Source: Alphaproteobacteria bacterium
GTDB taxonomy: Bacteria > Pseudomonadota > Alphaproteobacteria > SMXP01
Reading direction: 5' to 3'
Assembly (NCBI GenBank): GCA_028280675.1
Contig: JANQLI010000129.1
Location: 6,775-70,774, forward strand
DNA length: 64,000 nucleotides
Each line of letters begins with the position of its first letter. Positions within the stretch are counted from its first letter, which is position 1. Both the position numbers and the translations under genes were made by a program. The notes under the pieces are model-generated. The model had not been told where the DNA came from. It saw only the letters and a program-made list of their open reading frames with translations, and did no database searches. Shown in pieces: positions 39,200 to 48,815 of this stretch.

Positions 39200-40294
39200 A
39201 TGGCAAAACCAGTACTAGTTCTTCATATCGGTCTACCAAAAACAGGCTCCACAGCAGCCCAAGAGTTTCTCTATGCCAATAGAGAATTACTCAAGACGCA
39301 GAAAATTTATTATCCCAACACAGGTATTATTGATGGAGCGCATCATCTATTAGCTACATCGCTTTTAAAGCGCGTCCCCCCCGCTTTGCAAAAATTACCT
39401 CGACCTAACTCGCAAGCGATTTATCGAGATCTCATAAATAATTTTAATCACTCTGGATGTAATACAATGCTCCTTAGTACAGAGTATTTTTCATTATTTG
39501 GTTTTCCATATCAGAAACATGGCCGAGAATTTATTGCAGATTTTTTTCGTGATTTCGACATACGCATCCTCGCCTATCTTCGCCATCAATTACCCCGCTA
39601 TGAATCTACGTACAGCCAAGAGGTGCGAAACGCAAAACTATCCCAACCTGTGTACCACCAAGAATTTTTTCAGGATTTTATATCGCGAAAGGGAAATTAC
39701 TACACATTTCTAATTGACCAGTGGGCTGAAACATTTGGAAAGTCAGGACTTATAATCAGGCCTTTTGTACGATCTCTTTTGCACAAGCGGAATATAATAT
39801 ATGATGTACTAGACCAAATTAACGCACCCTTAGATGCCACATGGAAATTTCCAATGCACGAAGCTAATCAGGCTCTTTCGTATTATCGTATTGATCTCCT
39901 CAACAAACTTACTACCCTGTCACTTCCTAGAGATGTTAAAGACTCATCTTATGATGCAATATCATCACTTCCGCTTCTTGACTGTGAGCGCGTCAAAACA
40001 ACCATACTGTCTGACAAAGAGCGGGCCCTTTTGATCACACAATTTGAAGAAGATAATCAGAAACTAAATTTAAAGTATAAAGATGCTCTCAAAGGCCTTA
40101 CGCTTGATGCACAACAGTTAGATAAAACACCAAAATACCATGAAGGCCTTGATCATATTTTTCTCCATCAATTTGCAGATAAATTCTCCGATAAGCATAA
40201 TGATCTAGGACGAGAGTTAAGTACATTAATCCTCTCACAATGCAAGCAAGACGATATGTTAAAATCATTTGCTGATCAGCTCAATAAACTATGA
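39200..40294 (+). CDS. Sulfotransferase-like protein
   Basis: A 364-aa protein beginning MAKPVLVLHIGLPKTGSTAAQEFL: the canonical 5'-phosphosulfate-binding loop (PKTGST) of PAPS-dependent sulfotransferases. Further on, IRILAYLRHQLPRYESTYSQEV contains the Arg/Ser of the 3'-phosphate site (YLRxxxxxxxSxYxQ). It should place sulfate on a sugar of the glycan. The last 4 bases overlap the next gene (ATGA), so the two are coupled. Acceptor unknown. Codon use is A/T-rich like the neighbours. Confidence 0.82.
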   Translation: MAKPVLVLHIGLPKTGSTAAQEFLYANRELLKTQKIYYPNTGIIDGAHHLLATSLLKRVPPALQKLPRPNSQAIYRDLINNFNHSGCNTMLLSTEYFSLFGFPYQKHGREFIADFFRDFDIRILAYLRHQLPRYESTYSQEVRNAKLSQPVYHQEFFQDFISRKGNYYTFLIDQWAETFGKSGLIIRPFVRSLLHKRNIIYDVLDQINAPLDATWKFPMHEANQALSYYRIDLLNKLTTLSLPRDVKDSSYDAISSLPLLDCERVKTTILSDKERALLITQFEEDNQKLNLKYKDALKGLTLDAQQLDKTPKYHEGLDHIFLHQFADKFSDKHNDLGRELSTLILSQCKQDDMLKSFADQLNKL

Positions 40295-43053
40295 AGAAGA
40301 TTATAATCCATATCGGCATTCATCGGACAGCCACCACAGCTCTTCAGTCATTTTTACGTGAGAATAAGCTCCTGCTGGAGGATCATTCTATTAGGATTCC
40401 AGAGACTGGTTATGCATTGGGGTCATCTCATCAATTGCCTTGGTGTTTTCTTCGAGATCTTCCTACTCATTACCCAGTATCACCTTTATCGCACAGAGAG
40501 TTATTTAATAACTTAATTGAAGAAATTGATTCCCGGCCCGAAAGCATTTTTATCCTTTCAAGTGAAGACTTCTGCTTAATTGACAAAGATTCAGCAAAGG
40601 AAAATCCAAGCCTTGATGAAATTGCAAACTATTTAAAGAAGTATGATGTGACCATCATCGCTTATCTTCGTAATCAAGTTGAATTCATATCTTCCTATTT
40701 AAATCAGGCTATTAAAGCTTACGACACCCGAATCGTCCCCCAAACAGCCGAATCCGTAAACTCCTATTTCAAGAATGTATTGGATTATGAAAAACTTCTA
40801 GAGCGCTGGGGTAAAGCTTTTGGAGAAGACAATCTTTGTGTTCGTTCATTTCATCTTGCAGTGAGCGAAGACGGTATTATTGCTGACTTCCTCTCACAAG
40901 TTGGTATTGAGATGGAGTTAAAGACCTCAACTCCAACAAATCAGTCTCTTGATGAGAAAACGTTGTCTTTTCGCAAATACCTAAATACGCTTCCCGTTGA
41001 AACTGTTACATTAGCGGATTTAGAGAGCGGTCTAAACGCACTATCACGTGATACTCCTGCTGCATCTTTAGATCGGGCAACAGCTAAAAAATATCAGGGC
41101 GTATATACAGAAATAAATCAAAGAGTAGCAGCATCTTTTTCACCACTGAACCCACTTAACTTCTTGCCTCCCATCAACGATCAGTTATACCCTGAGATAT
41201 TAACTGATAGACATATATCTCTTGATGATAAACTTAACTTATCAAATGCGTTATTTGCTCAGCTCTCTAGTGATCACCTCAATACAATAACTAGAATTGA
41301 ACAAGATTTTGTTCTGTTGAGAGAAGATCTGCATGGTATACGCGAGGATACACATCAAGCCCGTGATGATTTCCATATGCAGAGGGACGATTTTCAACTG
41401 CAAAGGAAAGAATTCGTTAAACAGGAGGAGGAATACAATAAGCTAAAACAGAAGCTATTAGAAATAAGAGGTGAGCTCAATGAATTGAAAGAGTCCCACT
41501 CTTACCAAGTTCATGCCCTCCAAGATAATCTGTTGCAATCAGAACATATTCACACTGATATGGCTATGCAGAGCTTTCGCCGCGCGCGCAGAGCTATTTC
41601 ACCCCGCAGACGGCTGAATGAAACCTTCGGAAAGGATGAACGCATTATTCAATTTTCGCCTCTTTTTGATGAATCGTATTACCGAGACCTATATTTAAAG
41701 GACTCAACAACCAGACTAACAGCAGCCAAACACTATTTAAAAATTGGCGCTGCAGCAGGGTTTAATCCATCAGCTCACTTTAATACGATTGAGTATATTC
41801 GCTCTCATGCGCATGTTGCATTAGCGGGCATCAACCCGATCGTCCACGCTGAGCAAACCAGATATACATTACCCGAGAGCAAAACTAATGTTACCGCACA
41901 TAAAAAACAGCATATCGTGATCATTGACCATGAGATTCCAAAGTTCGACCAGAACGCAGGTGCGCGGCATACACATCATTATATCAAGTTATTTCTTGAA
42001 CTCGACTATGACGTCACTTTCCTTCCGTTTTGCGATGATCCAGTTGATTTGAGTCTTCTGCAATCTATACGACAAATGGGGGTCACTGTTTTAACGCACG
42101 AAGAAGAAAACAAAATATGGACGCCGGCAGCCTGGCATGGCTGGTTAGAGACAAACCAGAGCCAAATCAATTTGGTATATATTCACCGCCCACATGTTGC
42201 CGAACACTATATGAGTTATTGCAAGAATATACTTGAGCTTCCTGTCTGGTATATGTGTCATGATCTCCATTATCTACGTCTTCAAAGAGAGGCAGCTATT
42301 AAAGGCAAAGACAGTGAACAAGCACTCATTATGAAAGAAAAAGAACGCCACTTTTTTGCCATGGCAGATCTCAATTTTACACCAAGCCGAGAGGAGGAAC
42401 GCTTGGTGAGAGAAGAATTCGGCATCACGTCGATTAAGACTCTACCATTATATCTGTATGATGATCAAAGTAAGTCCAGTTCAATAGCAGAGAGAAGCGA
42501 GCGTATTCTTTTTGTCGGTAGCTTTCAACATCAACCGAACATAGACGGTTTACGCTGGTTTATTGAACACATATACCCGAAGATAAAAACCAAAACGCCC
42601 AACATCTTGATTGATATTGTAGGAAAAAATCCACCTTCTGACTTTACATCGCTAGAGGACAGCCAACTTATTTTCCATGGTTATGTGGGTGATGAAGAGC
42701 TGGAGTTATTATATGCACAGGTCAAAGTTGTCGTGATGCCATTACGGTATGGGGCAGGCGTCAAAGGCAAAGTGCTTGAGGCAATGCGCCACGGTGTGCC
42801 ATTTGTGGCTACATCATGCGCCTTAGAGGGTATTCCAGAACTTGCCGGAATAATTCCCGCTACCGATGATGACATTAGCTTCGCCAATGCTGTTTTAACA
42901 ATGCTCACAAAAAATGAGCACGATTTGAAAATTTTGACAGACCAATTCGCTGAAATCATTCAGACATTTTATTCTTTGCGGGCTGGGAAAAGCTTGATGG
43001 CACCGCTCCTTGAGGAATATTTATTACCCCAATCGGAGCGGACAAATCAATGA
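40291..43053 (+). CDS. Sulfotransferase-like / coiled-coil / GT4 fusion protein
   Basis: A 920-aa multidomain protein. Residues about 1-250 resemble the upstream sulfotransferase: IHIGIHRTATTALQSFL (loop with R replacing K) and IIAYLRNQVEFISSYLNQAI. Residues about 333-423 are a charged coiled coil (DDFHMQRDDFQLQRKEF). About 455-525 holds the FDESYYRDLYL...ALAGINPIVHAEQ repeat-like module found before glycosyltransferases. From about 539 there is a complete GT4 domain (IVIIDHEIPKFDQNAGA, YIHRPHVAEHY, CHDLHYLRLQREA, MPLRYGAGVKGKVLEAM). Coupled to the preceding gene by ATGA. It suggests sulfation and glycosyl transfer on one scaffold. Confidence 0.85.
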   Translation: MKKIIIHIGIHRTATTALQSFLRENKLLLEDHSIRIPETGYALGSSHQLPWCFLRDLPTHYPVSPLSHRELFNNLIEEIDSRPESIFILSSEDFCLIDKDSAKENPSLDEIANYLKKYDVTIIAYLRNQVEFISSYLNQAIKAYDTRIVPQTAESVNSYFKNVLDYEKLLERWGKAFGEDNLCVRSFHLAVSEDGIIADFLSQVGIEMELKTSTPTNQSLDEKTLSFRKYLNTLPVETVTLADLESGLNALSRDTPAASLDRATAKKYQGVYTEINQRVAASFSPLNPLNFLPPINDQLYPEILTDRHISLDDKLNLSNALFAQLSSDHLNTITRIEQDFVLLREDLHGIREDTHQARDDFHMQRDDFQLQRKEFVKQEEEYNKLKQKLLEIRGELNELKESHSYQVHALQDNLLQSEHIHTDMAMQSFRRARRAISPRRRLNETFGKDERIIQFSPLFDESYYRDLYLKDSTTRLTAAKHYLKIGAAAGFNPSAHFNTIEYIRSHAHVALAGINPIVHAEQTRYTLPESKTNVTAHKKQHIVIIDHEIPKFDQNAGARHTHHYIKLFLELDYDVTFLPFCDDPVDLSLLQSIRQMGVTVLTHEEENKIWTPAAWHGWLETNQSQINLVYIHRPHVAEHYMSYCKNILELPVWYMCHDLHYLRLQREAAIKGKDSEQALIMKEKERHFFAMADLNFTPSREEERLVREEFGITSIKTLPLYLYDDQSKSSSIAERSERILFVGSFQHQPNIDGLRWFIEHIYPKIKTKTPNILIDIVGKNPPSDFTSLEDSQLIFHGYVGDEELELLYAQVKVVVMPLRYGAGVKGKVLEAMRHGVPFVATSCALEGIPELAGIIPATDDDISFANAVLTMLTKNEHDLKILTDQFAEIIQTFYSLRAGKSLMAPLLEEYLLPQSERTNQ

Positions 43054-43124
43054 ACGCGGCTGTTTACATTTCACACGCGCCCTACCAAGGAAAATCTGGC
43101 TAACTTTTTCCTAGGGAGCAATTC

Positions 43125-45026
43125 GTGCCGAATTACTATCGCCCAGAAATTGATGGTCTCCGCGCAATAGCGGTTGTGAGCGTTATTCTATTTCATGCGG
43201 AGTTTACGTTATCTGGGACAACCCTCTTTCAGGGAGGATACATCGGAGTTGATGTGTTTTTTGTGATCTCCGGTTATCTCATCACACTCATCATCATCAG
43301 AGAATTGGCACAAGATAAATTTAGCCTAAAGAATTTTTATGAACGGCGCGCTCGGCGTATTATGCCAATATTACTAACCGTGACGTTGTTAACAACATTG
43401 GCAGCGCTCTTTCTCATGCCTCCCCAACCGCTGATGTCGTTTTCTTTGTCAGCGATCACGACATTGTTTTTTAGCTCAAACATTTACTTCTTTTTAGACA
43501 GCAATTATTGGGCGGAGCCAAGCGCGCTGAAGCCACTACTACACACCTGGAGCTTAGCGGTTGAGGAACAATTTTATATTTTGTATCCGTTTATGTTAAT
43601 AGCACTGTGGCGATACTTTAAGAATCACCTTGTTTTTATTCTTGGTCTCATAACAATCACGTCTTTAGGTCTCGCACAATACGGAAGCTCTCAATTTATA
43701 GAAGCGAATTTCTATCTCCTTCCGTCACGGGGCTGGGAATTGATGGCTGGTGCTATCCTTGCTCACATCGAGTTAACATCTGGGCGTAAAATTGAGAGTC
43801 GATTTACTAAGGCCTTACCCATTCTGGGATTCGTTTTCATTATTTGTGCGGTTTTGCTATTTGACGAGACAACTCCACACCCTTCCTTAGTTACACTTCT
43901 CCCAGTCGCAGGAACCATGCTGCTTATTTGGTTCTCGCAAGAAGGAGATTACATAACTTGGCTCTTAAGTCGTCAAATATGCGTCCGCATCGGCCTTCTT
44001 TCATATTCACTCTATATGTGGCATTTCCCACTTTTTGCTTTTTCAAGACTCACACAAGCATCAGAATCAAATTTAGATAAATTTCTGATCATTATGTTGA
44101 CAACAATTCTGTCTTCTATCGGCTATATAGCGATTGAAAGAAGGGCGCGCATTCAAAATAAGCTGTCCACGAAGCTATTCCTGATGATCGTCGTCACGGC
44201 ATCACTTATTATTCTCATATTAAATGTTTATGCACTCCAGGCCAGAGGATCATTAACGGGCTCAGAAGAAGATGAAATCGCATTCGGTCCATATGACTAC
44301 GCCAATGATTACCTAGCGCATACATGCTTTCTTGAGCCAGATGATATGTCTGAACCGCTTCCCTTTAAAAGGTGCACTGCAAAAGGGAAAACTGACGGCC
44401 CCACAATGCTTTTATGGGGTGATAGTCACGCTGCCCACCTCATACCCGGACTTATTGAGAATTTTGCCGATACATATAATATCATTATTCGGACATCCTC
44501 AGACTGTAGACCTATTTTAAATCGCAATCCAAAACACAGGCCCTTCTGCAAGAACATCAATGATAATATTTTTCAATATGTCAAAGAGACAAGGCCATCG
44601 CATGTGTTAATAGCGGGCAGATGGCAAAGGGAACAATATACTTTAACAGTCTCACTTATCAAAGAATTGAAACGAGCGGGTGTCAAATTTATATATGTTG
44701 TTGGTCCAGTGCCCCATTGGTCTAAAGGCTTGCCGATTCGGCTTTATCAACAGCTTGGCCCCCAGGAAATTCCGAATATATATTCCATCCCGCAATATTT
44801 GCTTGATGATAGGAATGAGCCCTATATCGCTATGGACCAAAAGATGCAGGAGTTTTTCAGTGAGTTGGACGTTACATATATATCACCCATATCTATACTA
44901 TGCCGACCGGAAAAGGGCTGTCTTACCTATGCAGGAGACAAAGATAAAGCCCTCGTGCAGTGGGATTCATCTCATCTGACGCGTCATGGCTCCTCATACT
45001 TAGTTAGACGTTTTGAAATACGGTGA
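43125..45026 (+). CDS. Acyltransferase 3 with C-terminal SGNH domain (OafA-like)
   Basis: A 633-aa membrane protein read from GTG after AGGGAG. It begins YRPEIDGLRAIAVVSVILFHA, the acyltransferase-3 signature, then VFFVISGYLITLIIIREL, FYERRARRIMPIL and HTWSLAVEEQFYILYPF. About ten hydrophobic helices reach to residue 390. The C-terminal periplasmic domain is SGNH-like, with LLWGDSHAAHL and a DSSHLTRHG catalytic Asp/His. Such fused proteins O-acetylate or acylate polysaccharides. It fits as a modification enzyme of the glycan made by the surrounding genes. Confidence 0.92.
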   Translation: MPNYYRPEIDGLRAIAVVSVILFHAEFTLSGTTLFQGGYIGVDVFFVISGYLITLIIIRELAQDKFSLKNFYERRARRIMPILLTVTLLTTLAALFLMPPQPLMSFSLSAITTLFFSSNIYFFLDSNYWAEPSALKPLLHTWSLAVEEQFYILYPFMLIALWRYFKNHLVFILGLITITSLGLAQYGSSQFIEANFYLLPSRGWELMAGAILAHIELTSGRKIESRFTKALPILGFVFIICAVLLFDETTPHPSLVTLLPVAGTMLLIWFSQEGDYITWLLSRQICVRIGLLSYSLYMWHFPLFAFSRLTQASESNLDKFLIIMLTTILSSIGYIAIERRARIQNKLSTKLFLMIVVTASLIILILNVYALQARGSLTGSEEDEIAFGPYDYANDYLAHTCFLEPDDMSEPLPFKRCTAKGKTDGPTMLLWGDSHAAHLIPGLIENFADTYNIIIRTSSDCRPILNRNPKHRPFCKNINDNIFQYVKETRPSHVLIAGRWQREQYTLTVSLIKELKRAGVKFIYVVGPVPHWSKGLPIRLYQQLGPQEIPNIYSIPQYLLDDRNEPYIAMDQKMQEFFSELDVTYISPISILCRPEKGCLTYAGDKDKALVQWDSSHLTRHGSSYLVRRFEIR

Positions 45027-45086
45027 TAAAGTGATTGAAAAATATGTATAGCTGAATGTTGAACATCTAAGTTTAGGGGAAAAGGG

Positions 45087-46382
45087 GTGCCGCTCTCTGT
45101 CAGAAGATCTTACCGTGCCGCCGCGAATGCAATTTCCCGAGGGGAGGGTTGGGGGACTCTCACACGCATCAAAAATGAACTTCAAATGTCACCCGCGATG
45201 GAAAAAAGTGGCGATCTCTTTCGCTCTCTCTACAACCATCGCAATATTGATTGCGCGGCTAACCTCCTGAGCACATCAAATGGGTCAAAGTTTTTTGATT
45301 ACGAACTGAGCACCATGGTGCCGGCAGCATACATGCCCCGCGTGCATACGGCATCGCATTCCACACTTCTGCCCACACGTGCGGTTTATCCAAATGATTG
45401 GCAATTTGACGGATACTTTGACCACATTGCTTACGATAATAAAGGCAATCCCATCCCATCGGCCAATCACCTTATCTCGCGCTATAAAGGGTATTTAGAC
45501 AATCCGGAAATGCAAAATAAAGACATCAAGTTAACCCCCCTAGGGGGCCCCCATTATCATATGGGTTTCTTAATCACCCATTATGGCCACTTTATACTCG
45601 AGGTATTGACCCGCTATTGGCATGCTTTGCAAACGGGCGTCGATCCAAACACCATTTTTGTGTTTCATATATGGCAACGCGATATTGAGAATGCTTTGAA
45701 TGACGCTCTTAAAAATCGCCTTTTTAAAGGTTATTGGGCGGACTATCTCAATGCCCTTGGCTTGTCTCAAGAAAACACGCTCTTTCTGACGCACCCAACA
45801 TCATTTCACTCAATAACCCTGCCGCAATATGCGGTCAGCCTGTCCGCCTCCGACTGTTTTATCAGTGATGCAGCTCTTCCTGTTTGGCGTTTTTTAAATA
45901 GTGAAATGTCCGCTGCCTATTATACAAATAATCCAGAAAAAAACTTTGGCGATCGCGTTTACATTTCGCGTCGTAAGGTCGCCAATCCTAACCGCGGCAG
46001 AGTCTATAGCAATGAAGCTGAGATTGAGGATCTTTTTCGTTCAAAAGGGTTTTTCATTCTCTACCCTGAAGACCTCGAATCTGAATATGAAAAACAAGCC
46101 GTGCTCTCAAATGTGCGCTTTCTCGCAGGCGCACCTGGGTCGGGCCTGCTAAGTTCAGTCTTTATTCCGCATCAGGCTGATGTCTTGATGATCATCAGTG
46201 AACAAGCCTACAAAACCAATCCAGCCGTGATCCATCAAATAGCCATGAATACCCTGGTGGGACATCGCACACACGCATATTTCGAGCATGATCTCGCGAT
46301 GGGATCGGAGCCCCAACAACCTCCGATAAACTTAACAAAACTTGAAAAGGCGCTTGATAAGACTCTGTCTTCCTGCCTATAG
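45087..46382 (+). CDS. GT61-family glycosyltransferase, tandem copy 1
   Basis: A 431-aa protein (398 if the internal ATG at 45186 is used) of the DUF563/GT61 type. The C-terminal half shows DRVYISRRKVANPNRGR, NEAEIEDLFRSKGFFILYPEDL and FLAGAPGSGLLSSVF, the family core. The N-terminal half has the shared HYGHFILEVLTRYW. GTG at 45087 is preferred because AGGGGAAAAGG lies before it, but residues 1-33 are absent from the two following paralogues. First of three head-to-tail copies; donor sugar (xylose, GlcNAc or another) unknown. Confidence 0.8.
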   Translation: MPLSVRRSYRAAANAISRGEGWGTLTRIKNELQMSPAMEKSGDLFRSLYNHRNIDCAANLLSTSNGSKFFDYELSTMVPAAYMPRVHTASHSTLLPTRAVYPNDWQFDGYFDHIAYDNKGNPIPSANHLISRYKGYLDNPEMQNKDIKLTPLGGPHYHMGFLITHYGHFILEVLTRYWHALQTGVDPNTIFVFHIWQRDIENALNDALKNRLFKGYWADYLNALGLSQENTLFLTHPTSFHSITLPQYAVSLSASDCFISDAALPVWRFLNSEMSAAYYTNNPEKNFGDRVYISRRKVANPNRGRVYSNEAEIEDLFRSKGFFILYPEDLESEYEKQAVLSNVRFLAGAPGSGLLSSVFIPHQADVLMIISEQAYKTNPAVIHQIAMNTLVGHRTHAYFEHDLAMGSEPQQPPINLTKLEKALDKTLSSCL

Positions 46383-46425
46383 AGTTTGATAAACATTGCC
46401 GAAAGACGAAGGCTATAAATTTGTA

Positions 46426-47622
46426 ATGGCCCCTTATATTCCAAAAACGCAATACAAGGATTTATTTCGGCGTCTCTATACCCACGAAGACCTTGCCAGT
46501 TTTGAAACGTTAACACATCACCTCTCTGAACCGCCAGACTACTACAAACACAGTCTTGCTTTTTCTCCAGCAAATTTCACCCCAACCTCCATCGACGTTG
46601 ATGGCGCTTATTTATTTCCATTTGTGGCACCACAACAAGTTCCCCAGTCACGCATTATTGAACATGTTGTTTATGATCATGAACTCAATCCTGTGACAAT
46701 CGCAAATCACATCAAGGCCTTTTATAATGGATATGAGGACCATCCAGATTTACCTGCCTACCCCTTCTCAAAGAACACCATACTCGAGCATATCCCCGGC
46801 ACATCATACTATATGGGTCTTCTGCTTCCTCATTTTGGGCATTTCATTCTGGAAGTCATCACGCGGCTTTGGTGTCGTTTGAAGGATGAAGAAAAAAAAC
46901 TGTCGAAATTTATTTTTCATATTGTTGGTCAGCGCGATGAAGAGGGAATTAAGCAAAATCTTTTTGGCGGTTATTGGAAAGCTTACTTTGATGCTTTCGG
47001 CATCACACCAGATAATTTTGTAGTCGCCAACCGTCCCCTTCACTGTGATAATTTAATTGTTCCACAATGCGCACTGAGTATTGGCGTTTACCGTGCACCC
47101 GATTGTTTCCTTTCAAAAGATGCTGTGCGTGTTTGGCGCGAAACGCATCGGCGTATCATCGACTCTACACCACACACAGATCAAAATAGCGCCTATGAGA
47201 GGATCTATATCTCACGGAGAAAGGTTGAGAATCCGTTCCAAGGGCGATTATTAGAGAATGAAGAAGACATAGAGCAGCTATTGATGAAAAAAGGATTTCA
47301 CATCCTCTACCCCGAAGACATTAAGTCGGAAGCTGAAAAACATGTCATTCTCTCACAATGCCGAACACTAACAGCTCTTTCAGGATCAGGCCTGATGAAC
47401 AGTGTTTTCTTACCAAAAGGCAGTAAAGTTCTACAGATTATCAGTGATCAAATAAATCGCGGCTTGCCGGGACTTGAGCAACAAATCTCTATTGATACTC
47501 TCTGTGAACATCATTCATATGTTTACTACCAAGATGACTATGTGAGTGATACGAAGAAATCAGCACGTATAGACCTTCGTCCCTTTGAAAGCGCAATTGA
47601 TTCCTTTCTATATGACAAATAA
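46426..47622 (+). CDS. GT61-family glycosyltransferase, tandem copy 2
   Basis: A 398-aa GT61/DUF563 protein, paralogue of the genes on both sides. Shared blocks: KDLFRRLY near the start, HFGHFILEVITRLW, ERIYISRRKVENPFQGR, NEEDIEQLLMKKGFHILYPED and LTALSGSGLMNSVF. The ATG at 46426 aligns with the start of the paralogues; an upstream TTG at 46396 is in frame but has no ribosome site. Its last 11 bases overlap the next gene if that starts at 47612. Cytoplasmic, with a possible loose membrane association as is usual in the family. Confidence 0.8.
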   Translation: MAPYIPKTQYKDLFRRLYTHEDLASFETLTHHLSEPPDYYKHSLAFSPANFTPTSIDVDGAYLFPFVAPQQVPQSRIIEHVVYDHELNPVTIANHIKAFYNGYEDHPDLPAYPFSKNTILEHIPGTSYYMGLLLPHFGHFILEVITRLWCRLKDEEKKLSKFIFHIVGQRDEEGIKQNLFGGYWKAYFDAFGITPDNFVVANRPLHCDNLIVPQCALSIGVYRAPDCFLSKDAVRVWRETHRRIIDSTPHTDQNSAYERIYISRRKVENPFQGRLLENEEDIEQLLMKKGFHILYPEDIKSEAEKHVILSQCRTLTALSGSGLMNSVFLPKGSKVLQIISDQINRGLPGLEQQISIDTLCEHHSYVYYQDDYVSDTKKSARIDLRPFESAIDSFLYDK

Positions 47623-48805
47623 TTTCATGTTTGATCTTTTTAAACGACAGAATAAAACAACACACCTTGCAACCCTCGCGGATGTCGGGACGAATCTGAC
47701 ACAGTCAGACCATTACGCACACTACCTCAAGAGCATCTCGGTATCGGAATTTACGCCAAAGGCAAGCACGGAGAAAGACGCCCTCCTCTTGCCATTGCAT
47801 GCACACTTACAAATACCTGCCTCACTGATGATGGAGCATGCGGTTTATGACAATGCGCTGAATCCCATTACCTATGCAACCCACATCAAACCCCTTTACC
47901 GCGGATTTAAACTACATCCCGATCTCCCTAAATATCCGGGCTATGACCTATCAGAATATGAAGCTCTTCCTGGCCGATCATATTATGGAGGCATATTACT
48001 AGATCAATTCGGGCATTTTATTCTTGAGACTCTCACCCGCTTTTGGCGCGCGGTGGAAACTGAAGAGCGCAAATTTGATCAGGTTCTGTTTCATGTCCTC
48101 AGTGATCGCAATACGATGCATATGCGCAAGCGTCTCTTTCGTGACTTTTGGAGTAATTATTTTCATGCCCTTGGCATTACGGAAGACAACTTTATTTTTA
48201 TCGAGAAACCCTTCATTGCGGAAGAGCTTATTATTCCACAATGCAGTGTCAGTATTGGCATGTTTAATCGAAGCAATTGCTATATCTCGGAGAAAGCACA
48301 CGGTGTGTGGTCAATTTTAAACCAGCGCATGGCAGGAGAGTATAGACCAAGCGACACCTCAACGGCACGTCCTGAAAAAATATATATGTCACGCCGTAAT
48401 GTAAATTATTCGTTCCGCACAGGACAAATTGAGAACGAGGCCGACATTGAACACCTCTTCCGATCACGTGGATTCCATATCATTCGCCCTGAAGAACTCA
48501 GCTCAGAAAATGAGAAACACTATCTTCTCTCTGAATGTAAGATTCTCGCAGGGCCAATTGGATCAGGTATGCACAATAGTGTTTTCATGAAACCTGGTGG
48601 GCATATTCTCAGCATCATTAGCGAGCAAATGAATGAAGGTGTGTGTGCGCTGGAGCATCTTCTTGCACTCGGGGCGTCTCTTGGTCACAACATGTATCAA
48701 TATTACCAATGTGACCTTGACCCAGAGCAGGAAAGTAAGGATAGCGTAATTAATCTCACGCAACTTTCACAGGCGCTTGATCACTTTTTAGAGCGCAGCA
48801 CGTGA
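47612..48805 (+). CDS. GT61-family glycosyltransferase, tandem copy 3
   Basis: A 397-aa GT61/DUF563 protein, third of the series. Shared blocks are FDLFKRQ, QFGHFILETLTRFW, EKIYMSRRNVNYSFRTGQ, NEADIEHLFRSRGFHIIRPEEL and LAGPIGSGMHNSVF. The start at 47612 overlaps the previous stop; the ATG at 47627 is the alternative and would give MFDLFK as N-terminus. Diverged enough from copies 1 and 2 to suggest different sugars. After it the strand changes to the sulfotransferase-like gene on the minus strand. Confidence 0.8.
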   Translation: MTNNFMFDLFKRQNKTTHLATLADVGTNLTQSDHYAHYLKSISVSEFTPKASTEKDALLLPLHAHLQIPASLMMEHAVYDNALNPITYATHIKPLYRGFKLHPDLPKYPGYDLSEYEALPGRSYYGGILLDQFGHFILETLTRFWRAVETEERKFDQVLFHVLSDRNTMHMRKRLFRDFWSNYFHALGITEDNFIFIEKPFIAEELIIPQCSVSIGMFNRSNCYISEKAHGVWSILNQRMAGEYRPSDTSTARPEKIYMSRRNVNYSFRTGQIENEADIEHLFRSRGFHIIRPEELSSENEKHYLLSECKILAGPIGSGMHNSVFMKPGGHILSIISEQMNEGVCALEHLLALGASLGHNMYQYYQCDLDPEQESKDSVINLTQLSQALDHFLERST

Positions 48806-48815
48806 CCCTGGGCAC

